From the NCBI GenBank assembly GCA_942490535.1, contig CALNXQ010000001.1, positions 1-64,000 on the forward strand: a stretch of DNA of 64,000 bases, in the 5' to 3' direction. Below the pieces are notes generated by a model. The model was given only the letters and a program-made list of their open reading frames with translations, ran no database searches and was not told the DNA's origin. How positions within the stretch are numbered: position 1 is the stretch's first letter; every line of letters begins with the position of its first letter. Below are positions 26,861 through 34,467 of the stretch, in pieces. This DNA is from JAEINY01 sp942490535. Its GTDB lineage: Bacteria > Bacteroidota > Bacteroidia > Bacteroidales > Marinilabiliaceae. The translations under genes were made by a program, and so were the position numbers.

Positions 26861-28399
26861 ATGAAATTGGATGGAAAAATAATATCAGCTATCGGATTCA
26901 GCGTGATGACGATTTTAGGAGGGTGTCAAACCAAACCGGTTGAAAAAGCGCCCAATTTAGTCTATGTGTTTCCGGACCAGTTCCGCAAACATGCCATGGG
27001 ATTTTGGGATACTCCGGCGTTTAAAGGGGCCATACGCACCAATGCCGACCCGGTTCAGACACCAAGATTGGATGCCTTTGCCAGTGAAGCGCTTGTGTTT
27101 ACCAATATGGTGAGTAATTCGCCCATCTGCAGCCCCCACCGGGGGAGTTTGTTTACCGGTCAATTCCCCGGTAAGAGCGGGGTGTCATTGAATTGCAATT
27201 CCACGCGTCCGGTGAGTTCCCTAAGGGAAGATGCCATTTGTATCAGTGATGTACTGGATCAGAAGGGGTATGATCTGGCTTATTTTGGCAAATGGCATAT
27301 GGATTTCCCCACACCAAATGATCCGGTAAATCCGGGTAATTATGTGGATCCGCGAAGACCAGCCTGGGATGCTTATACGCCCAAAGAACAGCGCCATGGA
27401 TTTGACTATTGGTATTCTTTTGGGACCTGGGATGTACACAAAGATCCGCATTATTACGATACTGATGGAAAACGCTTTGATCCCAAAGAATATTCAGCCA
27501 AACATGAAGCCGATGAAGTAATTTCGTATCTGAAAAATGAAAAAGGACAGCGCAGTGTACAACATCCATTTGCCATTTTTGTTTCCATGAATCCCCCGCA
27601 TAATCCCTATAATTCGTTGGACGATTGCATGGAGGAAGATTATAATCGATATAAGGATGTGGCTCTGGAAGAATTGCTAAAACGCTCCAATGTCAATTTA
27701 GAAATGCAGAAAGTGGCTTCAGCACCTTACTATTTTGCCAATGTAATGGGTGTTGATCGCGAATTTGGCCGCATCATAGATCAGTTAAAAGCCATGGGTG
27801 AGTATGAAAATACGATTATTGTGTTTACGTCTGATCATGGCGAAACCATGTGTAGTCAAGGGGTGACAGATGCTAAGAACAGTATTTATACCGAGGCTTT
27901 TGAGGTTCCTTTTTTAATACGCTGGCCAGGTATGAAGAGAAGCCGGATTGATAACCTGTTAATGGGAACGCCTGATATTATGCCGACTCTGTTGGGTTTG
28001 ATGGGATTTGGTGAGAGTATTCCCGAGGAGGTACAAGGCTTTAATTATGCCGATGCACTTGTTGAGAAGCCGGGTGCCCCACGTCCCACATCTGCTTTAT
28101 ACATTCGCAATGTGAACGGCAATAAAGATGAAAATGGGCAGGTCATTTCTTATTTTCCTGTGGCGCGTGGTATTAAAACGCATAATTATACCCTTGAGTT
28201 CACCATCAATCGGCAGAATGAGTTGGTATCAACTAAGTTTTTTAATGATGATAAAGATCCGTATCAACTGCATAATTTACCCGTTGATAAAAATGATCCG
28301 GTCGTTCAGAAGTTGCTGAAAGAGATGGCTTACTGGTTGAAGCACAGTGAAGATCCCTGGTATGAACAACAAATTTTATCAGATTGGATTATTTATTAA
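26861..28399 (+). CDS. S1-family sulfatase (lipoprotein), first of two
   Basis: A 512-residue sulfatase with a lipobox (LGGC, about Cys22). The formylglycine signature is CSPHRGSLFTG with Cys90, so maturation needs an anaerobic or aerobic sulfatase-maturing enzyme, which is not in this window. Metal-binding motifs include the N-terminal VFPDQ, FGKWHMD and TSDHGETM. Its overall form (a 'PDQ' start, CSPHRG, DHGE) resembles the iduronate/GlcNAc-type sulfatases of glycan PULs, but the subfamily cannot be assigned by eye. It likely removes sulfate from lyase products in the periplasm or at the cell surface. Confidence 0.93.
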   Translation: MKLDGKIISAIGFSVMTILGGCQTKPVEKAPNLVYVFPDQFRKHAMGFWDTPAFKGAIRTNADPVQTPRLDAFASEALVFTNMVSNSPICSPHRGSLFTGQFPGKSGVSLNCNSTRPVSSLREDAICISDVLDQKGYDLAYFGKWHMDFPTPNDPVNPGNYVDPRRPAWDAYTPKEQRHGFDYWYSFGTWDVHKDPHYYDTDGKRFDPKEYSAKHEADEVISYLKNEKGQRSVQHPFAIFVSMNPPHNPYNSLDDCMEEDYNRYKDVALEELLKRSNVNLEMQKVASAPYYFANVMGVDREFGRIIDQLKAMGEYENTIIVFTSDHGETMCSQGVTDAKNSIYTEAFEVPFLIRWPGMKRSRIDNLLMGTPDIMPTLLGLMGFGESIPEEVQGFNYADALVEKPGAPRPTSALYIRNVNGNKDENGQVISYFPVARGIKTHNYTLEFTINRQNELVSTKFFNDDKDPYQLHNLPVDKNDPVVQKLLKEMAYWLKHSEDPWYEQQILSDWIIY

Positions 28400-28681
28400 G
28401 AAACGTTACGTATCAAATGAGCCTGTTTATGAATGATTTTAGTGTGCTTGATCAACAGAAATAAATCAGGAAATATAGAATCCTCTCCTATGGTCTGTTG
28501 GTATTATTAATAGGTTCCATAACCAGTTTGATTGTTGTGTTGATTGCCTGAGTATTTTTTTAATAAATATGCTTTTGAAAGTTAAAATACAATAGTTTTG
28601 AAGGTCGCCTGCGAAAATGGACGTTGGGCGTAAGGGTAGTTGTCTTCGCAATTGTCCTTTGAAAACCAAAATGAATGGATC

Positions 28682-29893
28682 ATGAAGAAACTATTATTTT
28701 TAAATCTCTATTTACTTTTTACACTCTGTATTGCCAATGGGCAATTGAGTAAGATCTGGTCTTTTAAAACGGAGGGACAAATATTTGCATCGGTCGTAAC
28801 AGATGTTGACAAAGCTTATGTGGGTAGTGGAGATGGTGTTTTTTATGCCATTGATAAAATGACTGGCGTACCAGAATGGACTTATCAAACAGCCGGTACC
28901 AAATTTTCTACGGCGCTTTTAATGGATGATCTGATTTGTTTTGGGTCCAATGATGGAAATTTATATGCTCTGAATAAAGAGGATGGATCTGTGGTATGGC
29001 AACATCACTCCAAAGGTGAAAAGGAACAGGATATGTGGGATTACTATTTATCCTCTCCAATCCTATATAAAGGTTTGATTTTTTGGGGATGCGGTGATTC
29101 ATATGTGTATGCCATAAGCCCCAAAGATGGGAGTGAAGTCTGGAAATACAAGACGGAAGGTATTGTACATGCCACACCTGTTATGCAAGATGAAAAGCTC
29201 TTAATTGGTAGTTTCGATGGTTTTCTTTACGCGTTAAATGCTGAATCCGGTAAGTTGGAGTGGCGTTTTAATACCTTAGGTGCGCATTATTTTCCCAATG
29301 GAGCCATTCAAAAAGCCGTACTCGTTAACGATGGTATTGTTTATTTCGGCAGCCGTGATTATAATTTATATGCATTAGAAGCCACATCGGGACGGGTGCT
29401 ATGGAATTATCGGGAACCGCATGGATGGATCATCGCTACGCCAATACTGTTTAAGGAGCACCTCTATTTTGGATGTTCTGATGGCCATCAGTTTTGCTGT
29501 ATGAATGCTGAAACAGGTATCATGAAATGGACTCTTCCGCTTACGATGCGCGTGTTTGGAGAGGCTGTTCCGGTAAATGATAAAATGGTTTTTGGCTCCC
29601 ATAATGGGATATTATACTTGGTTGATGCTTCTGAAGGCACCGTTTTAGATCAGTTTCGGACGGAAGGTCACATTGAAAATTATTCTGAGGTTTATAGTGC
29701 GACTGGTTCATTTAAGGAAGGATTTGAGTTGTATGGTTCAGACATGTTAGGTTCTGAACAAAAAATCTTAAACCTCGGATCGATTCTTTCAACGCCAACC
29801 ATAGAGGAAGACCGGATTTATTTTGGTAGCGCAGACGGCCATATATATTCGGTGCACTATTCCGGCAAGGCAGCACCTGCGAAAATCAAATAA
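28682..29893 (+). CDS. PQQ-binding-like beta-propeller repeat protein
   Basis: A 403-residue exported protein. ATG 28682 gives a clean signal peptide (KKLLFLNLYLLFTLCIANGQ); an upstream in-frame ATG at 28640 would bury it. About seven repeats of the form YVGSGDGVFYAIDKMTG / GSNDGNLYALNKEDGS build a PQQ-type propeller like BamB or the periplasmic part of PQQ dehydrogenases. It has no catalytic dehydrogenase extension. Lying between two sulfatases, it may be a glycan-binding or scaffold protein of the locus; this is inference. The 282 bases before it (28400-28681) hold only a possible -7 box TAGTTTTG at 28593-28600. Confidence 0.85.
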   Translation: MKKLLFLNLYLLFTLCIANGQLSKIWSFKTEGQIFASVVTDVDKAYVGSGDGVFYAIDKMTGVPEWTYQTAGTKFSTALLMDDLICFGSNDGNLYALNKEDGSVVWQHHSKGEKEQDMWDYYLSSPILYKGLIFWGCGDSYVYAISPKDGSEVWKYKTEGIVHATPVMQDEKLLIGSFDGFLYALNAESGKLEWRFNTLGAHYFPNGAIQKAVLVNDGIVYFGSRDYNLYALEATSGRVLWNYREPHGWIIATPILFKEHLYFGCSDGHQFCCMNAETGIMKWTLPLTMRVFGEAVPVNDKMVFGSHNGILYLVDASEGTVLDQFRTEGHIENYSEVYSATGSFKEGFELYGSDMLGSEQKILNLGSILSTPTIEEDRIYFGSADGHIYSVHYSGKAAPAKIK

Positions 29894-30003
29894 TGGAGCC
29901 GTGCCGTCGGGGCTGATAGCGGAAACAATGATAAAATATGTTTAGATAGTTGGTAGTCTTGTTCATGAAAGCGATTATTATAAGCGATCCATGTTATGGT
30001 AGT

Positions 30004-30011
30004 TATATTTG
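30004..30011 (+). promoter_or_regulatory. -7 box before the second sulfatase
   Basis: TATATTTG, an exact TAnnTTTG match 19 bases before ATG 30030, would give a very short leader. It suggests separate transcription of this gene and favours ATG 30030 over TTG 30024. Confidence 0.5.
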
Positions 30012-30029
30012 TTATAAACTAAATTGAAA

Positions 30030-31565
30030 ATGAAAAATAAATCAATCGCAGTAAGTGCAATAATGGGCTACGGTGCTCTGGCTTTATCTGGATGTCAGTT
30101 GGGCGGGAAATCAGCAGCTGAACAAAGTACAGATAAACCTAATGTCATCATCATCTATGCCGATGATTTGGGGTATGGAGATGTCAGTGCCTATGGTGTC
30201 GGGCAATTAAATACGCCTAATATGGATCGCATTGCCAAGGAAGGGATTCGATTTAGTCACGGGTATGCCACTTCGGCAACTTGTACGCCCAGTCGGTTTT
30301 CATTGCTGACCGGTCAGTACCCCTGGCGTAATGATGGCGCCCAGGTGTTGCCCGGTGATGCACCCTTATTAATTGATCCCAATCAGCCTACATTACCTAA
30401 AATACTGAAGGAGGCCGGTTACCAAACAGCCGTTGTTGGTAAGTGGCATTTAGGCTTAGGTAGTGGAAACGTCAATTGGAATGAACATGTGGGCTTAAAT
30501 CCCAATGATGTGGGGTTTGATTATTCCTACATCATGGCGGCAACCAATGATCGGGTTCCAAATGTGTATGTGGAGAATGGAAAGGTATTGGGTTTAGATC
30601 CCAATGATCCGTTGGAAGTCAACTACAAGAAAAACTTTGAAGGCGAGCCAACCGGGAAAGAACATCCCGAAATGCTGAAGATGATGTACAGCCATGGTCA
30701 CGACATGAGTATCAACAATGGGATTTCCAGGATTGGTTATCAACAGGGAGGAAAGTCGGCACAATGGATTGATGAAAACATGGCGGATACCTTTCTGGTT
30801 CGTGCGCAGCAATTTGTGAAACAACACAAGGAAAAGCCTTTCTTTTTGTTTTATACCTTACACCAACCGCACGTGCCGCGTGTGCCGCATCCTCGATTTG
30901 CAGGTAGCACCGGGATGGGTCCCCGGGGCGATGTCATTGCGGAAGCCGATTGGTGTGTAGGTGAATTTTTAAACACCCTGGAGGCCGAAGGCCTTCTTGA
31001 AAATACGCTCATTATTTTCTCCAGTGACAATGGTCCCGTCCTGGATGATGGCTATGTGGATGACGCGGCTGAAAAAGTGGGAAATCACACTCCAGGTGGA
31101 CATCTAAGAGGCGGAAAGTACAGTTTGTATGATGCTGGTACCCGCGTGCCTTTTATGGTGATGTGGAAAGGGAAGATTAAACCTGCCGTTTCAGAAGCGA
31201 TTGTAAGTCAGGTTGACTTAATGGCTTCCCTGGCCAAGCTTACCGGACAGCCATTGCCTCAAAATGACAGTGAAGAGTTGCTGGAAACACTAATGGGAAC
31301 CACTGGAAAGGGGCGTGAAAGTGTGGTGATCGAAGGCTTGCAGCACCGGACTGCTTTTCGAAAGGGAGATTGGGTGCTAATACCATCCTATAATGGATCG
31401 AAAATGGTGCCTTGGGGTGTGGATACAGAAACCGGATTTGGATATGGGATTCAGCTTTATAATATCAAAGAAGATGTTGGACAGGAAAAAAATATGGCCG
31501 TGGAAATGCCAGAAAAGGTTAAGGAGTTGATGGCGGATTATCAAGCTATATTGAATAAACAATAA
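30030..31565 (+). CDS. S1-family sulfatase (lipoprotein), second of two
   Basis: A 511-residue arylsulfatase-type enzyme with a lipobox (LSGC, about Cys22). The formylglycine signature is CTPSRFSLLTG with Cys85, preceded by IIYADDLGYGDVSAYG and followed by VVGKWHLGLG and SSDNGPVLDDGY, all S1 active-site motifs. HTPGGHLRGGKYSLYDAGTRVPFMV is split across the window's usual substrate loop. It differs enough from the first sulfatase to expect a different sulfate position. The gene ends in a bidirectional terminator shared with rlmD. Confidence 0.93.
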   Translation: MKNKSIAVSAIMGYGALALSGCQLGGKSAAEQSTDKPNVIIIYADDLGYGDVSAYGVGQLNTPNMDRIAKEGIRFSHGYATSATCTPSRFSLLTGQYPWRNDGAQVLPGDAPLLIDPNQPTLPKILKEAGYQTAVVGKWHLGLGSGNVNWNEHVGLNPNDVGFDYSYIMAATNDRVPNVYVENGKVLGLDPNDPLEVNYKKNFEGEPTGKEHPEMLKMMYSHGHDMSINNGISRIGYQQGGKSAQWIDENMADTFLVRAQQFVKQHKEKPFFLFYTLHQPHVPRVPHPRFAGSTGMGPRGDVIAEADWCVGEFLNTLEAEGLLENTLIIFSSDNGPVLDDGYVDDAAEKVGNHTPGGHLRGGKYSLYDAGTRVPFMVMWKGKIKPAVSEAIVSQVDLMASLAKLTGQPLPQNDSEELLETLMGTTGKGRESVVIEGLQHRTAFRKGDWVLIPSYNGSKMVPWGVDTETGFGYGIQLYNIKEDVGQEKNMAVEMPEKVKELMADYQAILNKQ

Positions 31566-31583
31566 GGGCGTGATGAGTAAATG

Positions 31584-31615
31584 AAAAAGGGCTGTCATAA
31601 CGATAGCCCTTTTTT
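31584..31615. terminator. Bidirectional terminator between sulfatase and rlmD
   Basis: AAAAAGGGCT / AGCCCTTTTT arms with an 11-base loop lie between convergent genes. Each strand has a T-run after the stem. Confidence 0.85.
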
Positions 31616-31633
31616 ATTGGAAAGTATTGAATT

Positions 31634-33043
31634 TTATTTTCGTTCCAAGAGTACCACGTTTTCAACATGGTGTGTATGCGGGAACATATCTACCGGTTGA
31701 ATTTTTGTCACTCGGTATCGTACATCCATCAATTGAATATCGCGTGCTTGCGTGGCCGAATTACAACTCACATAAACAATACGATCAGGCGCTGCATTGA
31801 GGATGGTTTGAACCACGTCGGCATGCATGCCGGCACGTGGCGGATCCACAATCATCACATGTGGATGACCATGCGTGATCAGAAAATCATGGTTTAACAC
31901 ATCTTTCATATCACCGGCAAAAAAGCGGGTGTTGCTTATGTGGTTATATTCTGAATTTTCTTTGGCGTCTTCAATGGCTTCCGGCACATATTCAATACCA
32001 ATGACTTTTTTAGCCTGTCGTGCCACAAAATTGGCGATGGTGCCTGTCCCTGTGTAAAGGTCGTATACGACTTCGTGTTCTTTGATATTAGCAAATTCAC
32101 GGGTAACCTTGTAAAGTTCGTAAGCCTGATCTGAATTGGTTTGGTAAAAGGACTTGGGACCGATCTTAAATTTCAATCCTTCCATCTCTTCCTCAATGTG
32201 ATCTTTTCCTCTAAATAAGATAATATCCTGATCTGTGATGGTGTCATTCTTTTTGGAATTGATCACATACATCAGTGAGGTTATCTCCGGAAATTTCTCA
32301 GCAAGATGATTCAACAGTGCTTCGCGGGCTTGTTCATCCTCATGAAACAATGAAAGGATGATCATGACTTCACCGGTTGAGGTGGTTCTGATAATGAGTG
32401 TCCGCAAGAAACCTTCTTGTCTTCTCAAGTCGAAAAAGGTCAGGCCATGTTCCAGGGCATACCGTTTAATTTCCAGACGGATGGCATTGGATGGATCTTT
32501 TTGAAGATAGCATTTTTTGACATCTACAATTTTGTCAAACATACCTGGAATGTGAAAACCCAGCGCATTTTTATCATTCTGATCCTGATCCACGTTTAAT
32601 TCGTCTTCTGTTAGCCAACGCTTGTTGGAGAAGGTGAATTCTAGTTTATTACGGTAGAACTCTGTTTCTTTTGATCCCATGATGGGTTCATGTGACGGCA
32701 GTTCCACTTTGCCAATGCGCTTGAGGTTATTAATGACCTCGCGCTCTTTGTACTTGAGCTGATGGTCATAGGGCAATGCCTGCCACTTACAGCCACCACA
32801 CGTTCCAAAGTGTTCGCACAGCGGTTTTTGTCTGATATCGCTGTATTTGTGATAATGAATTGGAAAACCTTCATAATAGCTTTTCCTTTTCTTTGTCACC
32901 TGAACATCCACAATGTCTCCAGGTACGGCGTGTTGAACAAATACAACCCGGTCTTCGACCCTGCAAATGGCTTTGCCTTCAGCTGCAACATCGGTAATCT
33001 CCACTTTCGTTAGAAGTGGTTTGCTTTTACGTGATCTTCCCAC
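31634..33043 (-). CDS. rlmD: 23S rRNA (uracil-5-)-methyltransferase, RlmD/RumA family
   Basis: A 469-residue SAM-dependent RNA m5U methyltransferase. An N-terminal TRAM domain (about 10-65) is followed by iron-sulfur cysteines (CEHFGTCGGCKWQALPY). The catalytic part carries the SAM motif VYDLYTGTGTIANFVA and the TrmA-family catalytic loop VDPPRAGMHADVV, then IVYVSCNSATQARD with the nucleophilic Cys. By homology it modifies 23S rRNA (U1939 in E. coli). Assignment between RlmD and RlmCD-type specificity is not possible by eye. Confidence 0.93.
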   Translation of the reverse strand: MGRSRKSKPLLTKVEITDVAAEGKAICRVEDRVVFVQHAVPGDIVDVQVTKKRKSYYEGFPIHYHKYSDIRQKPLCEHFGTCGGCKWQALPYDHQLKYKEREVINNLKRIGKVELPSHEPIMGSKETEFYRNKLEFTFSNKRWLTEDELNVDQDQNDKNALGFHIPGMFDKIVDVKKCYLQKDPSNAIRLEIKRYALEHGLTFFDLRRQEGFLRTLIIRTTSTGEVMIILSLFHEDEQAREALLNHLAEKFPEITSLMYVINSKKNDTITDQDIILFRGKDHIEEEMEGLKFKIGPKSFYQTNSDQAYELYKVTREFANIKEHEVVYDLYTGTGTIANFVARQAKKVIGIEYVPEAIEDAKENSEYNHISNTRFFAGDMKDVLNHDFLITHGHPHVMIVDPPRAGMHADVVQTILNAAPDRIVYVSCNSATQARDIQLMDVRYRVTKIQPVDMFPHTHHVENVVLLERK

Positions 33044-33065
33044 AATTCCTTTGATTTTTCGGCCG

Positions 33066-33073
33066 CAAAATTA
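33066..33073 (-). promoter_or_regulatory. Candidate -7 box for rlmD
   Basis: Minus-strand TAATTTTG (TAnnTTTG) lies 23 bases before the start codon. No clear -33 element is visible. Confidence 0.45.
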
Positions 33074-33477
33074 CGTAAAAAATTCTTAAAGTACTAAGTT
33101 GTTTTCTGAATACAAGAAACTGTTGTCTTTCATTCTCCCTGTTTAGTTCTGGTTGAGGTGCATTTTGATACCAGGAATTAATATTGTCCGGTAAACAATG
33201 CTATATCCCCTGTAGGCAAATTTTTAGTTTGCACCAAATTAGTCTACAGCACTTAATCCCCTACAAGGAATTTGCCATAGGTCATTTAGGTTGGTAGACA
33301 ATATTCAATCCAATATAAAGGGATACCTCTTGGTCGTTATGCAAACTGTCTCCTTGCAATGATTGAATTAAATTTTCGCCGGACACCAAGGGCCAGAAAT
33401 ATGACAACGGTAGCAGCTATTCATCGATGTGGCTTCGATCTCAGGTCGTGACCGCTGCGGTGCTGATTCGGTCGCAG

Positions 33478-33519
33478 TTCGGTTGTTGTTCGGTCCTATA
33501 GAACCGAACAACAACCGAA
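33478..33519. repeat. 17-bp perfect inverted repeat
   Basis: Arms 33478-33494 (TTCGGTTGTTGTTCGGT) and 33503-33519 are exact complements with an 8-base loop. No T-run follows, so it is not an ordinary terminator. Smaller palindromes with the same CGGT/ACCG core are at 33451-33461, 33534-33554 and 33600-33615. Confidence 0.85.
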
Positions 33520-33655
33520 AATGTATCGATAAAGAACCGATTAAGGTACGGTTCATTATCGGAAAACAGTATGAGTTTGAAAATGGCTTCTCTAATGTTA
33601 CGGTAATGTTACCGTTATTTTTAGAAAGAATCGTTTGGTGTAGCTTGCACTTAGC

Positions 33656-33684
33656 TTTGTTTGAATTAGATTTTATTACTTTTG
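33656..33684 (+). promoter_or_regulatory. Promoter of the QueF-like gene
   Basis: TTTG (33656-33659), a 17-base spacer and TACTTTTG (33677-33684) match the Bacteroidota -33/-7 consensus. The start site would fall near 33691, which makes ATG 33729 the only sensible start. Confidence 0.65.
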
Positions 33685-33728
33685 TAAGTGCAAAACAAAC
33701 TGTAAAAACCAAAAAATTGAGTTATAAA

Positions 33729-34169
33729 ATGGAGAAAAAAGTATTGACTTATAAGGAAATTGACAAGTCTATTTTAAAATCATTACCCAATCCCACCGAT
33801 AAGGCTTATGAGATTAAAATTAAAATCCCTGAGTTTACATTTCTAGGTGTTCAGAATCAGCCGGATTTTGCCGATGTATACATCACGTTTTATCCCAAGA
33901 AGCGAATTATTGAATTAAAAGCATTAAAGATGTATGTAGGACACCTTCGGGATATTACGGTTTCTTATGAGCGCTTGATCAATGTGTTTTTTGATCATTT
34001 AATGGAAGCCTACGATCCGGAACGCATTCGTCTGACCATGGTTTGTAACCCACGGGGTGGCATTAGTTCAAAACTGACCATCGATTCCGATTGGAAGGCA
34101 CGTGGAGGCGAAGAGAAGTTTGGAGATTGGAAAAACAATCTGGAAGATTCGTGGAGCGTGTTGATGTAG
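33729..34169 (+). CDS. QueF-like tunnelling-fold protein lacking the catalytic cysteine
   Basis: A 146-residue homologue of preQ1 synthase (7-cyano-7-deazaguanine reductase, QueF). Family landmarks are present: PEFTFL, QPDFAD with Asp46, KALKMYVGHLRD (for KSLKLYLFSFRN), and CNPRGGISS. In known QueF the segment FTSLCPxTGQPDF carries the nucleophilic Cys. Here it reads FTFLGVQNQPDF, so the Cys position holds Gly40 and the loop is one residue shorter. The usual FHE is SYE (Tyr80, Glu81), so the His is lost too. It probably cannot form the thioimide and may bind a deazapurine or pterin, or do a different reaction. It is monocistronic, with its own promoter and terminator. Confidence 0.82.
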   Translation: MEKKVLTYKEIDKSILKSLPNPTDKAYEIKIKIPEFTFLGVQNQPDFADVYITFYPKKRIIELKALKMYVGHLRDITVSYERLINVFFDHLMEAYDPERIRLTMVCNPRGGISSKLTIDSDWKARGGEEKFGDWKNNLEDSWSVLM

Positions 34170-34193
34170 ATTACATGTAATATATATAAAAGT

Positions 34194-34225
34194 AAACGGG
34201 GCTATCGATTTCGATAGCCCCGTTT
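34194..34225. terminator. Bidirectional terminator
   Basis: Perfect 15-bp arms (AAACGGGGCTATCGA and its complement) around TT, between the convergent QueF-like gene and a small minus-strand gene. Confidence 0.85.
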
Positions 34226-34232
34226 GCTTTTA

Positions 34233-34433
34233 TTATTTTGCCTCAAATGGGTTATTTTCAAACTGACTTGGTTGCTGCTGTACTGCTTTGGGTTGACTAG
34301 CCGGAGCAGGGGCAGCACCGAATGGATCTGGCGGTGGGTTATCCTCATCACCATATGACATCATGATCAAGGAGATTTCCTTATCCATGAAGTGGGACTC
34401 AATTAATGGTTTATTATATCTCCTTTTCGTCAT
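34233..34433 (-). CDS. Small Pro/Gln-rich hypothetical protein (66 aa)
   Basis: It has a basic start (TKRRYNKPLI), a central NPPPDPFGAAPAPAS stretch and a polar C-terminus (QQQPSQFENNPFEAK). It has no signal peptide or membrane segment and looks disordered. It is supported by a terminator directly downstream and by its position in a gap too long to be empty. The family is not recognised. Confidence 0.5.
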   Translation of the reverse strand: MTKRRYNKPLIESHFMDKEISLIMMSYGDEDNPPPDPFGAAPAPASQPKAVQQQPSQFENNPFEAK

Positions 34434-34467
34434 TGATGCAAAAATAGAAAAACAATTGAATGTAACA

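Larger units (their letters stand above)
33044..33728. other. 685-base divergent gap rich in palindromes
   Basis: Between rlmD and the QueF-like gene. It holds one -7 box for each gene and a cluster of inverted repeats built on CGGT/ACCG (33451-33615). Two related 20-base stretches beginning ATCCCCT occur near 33205 and 33256. Reading frames here on both strands have no recognisable domain, so I call no gene. Confidence 0.65.

Noticed and set aside
33429..33728. 100-codon N-terminal extension of the QueF-like protein
   Set aside because: It runs through the palindrome cluster and the promoter, and matches nothing; ATG 33729 lies after the predicted start site.
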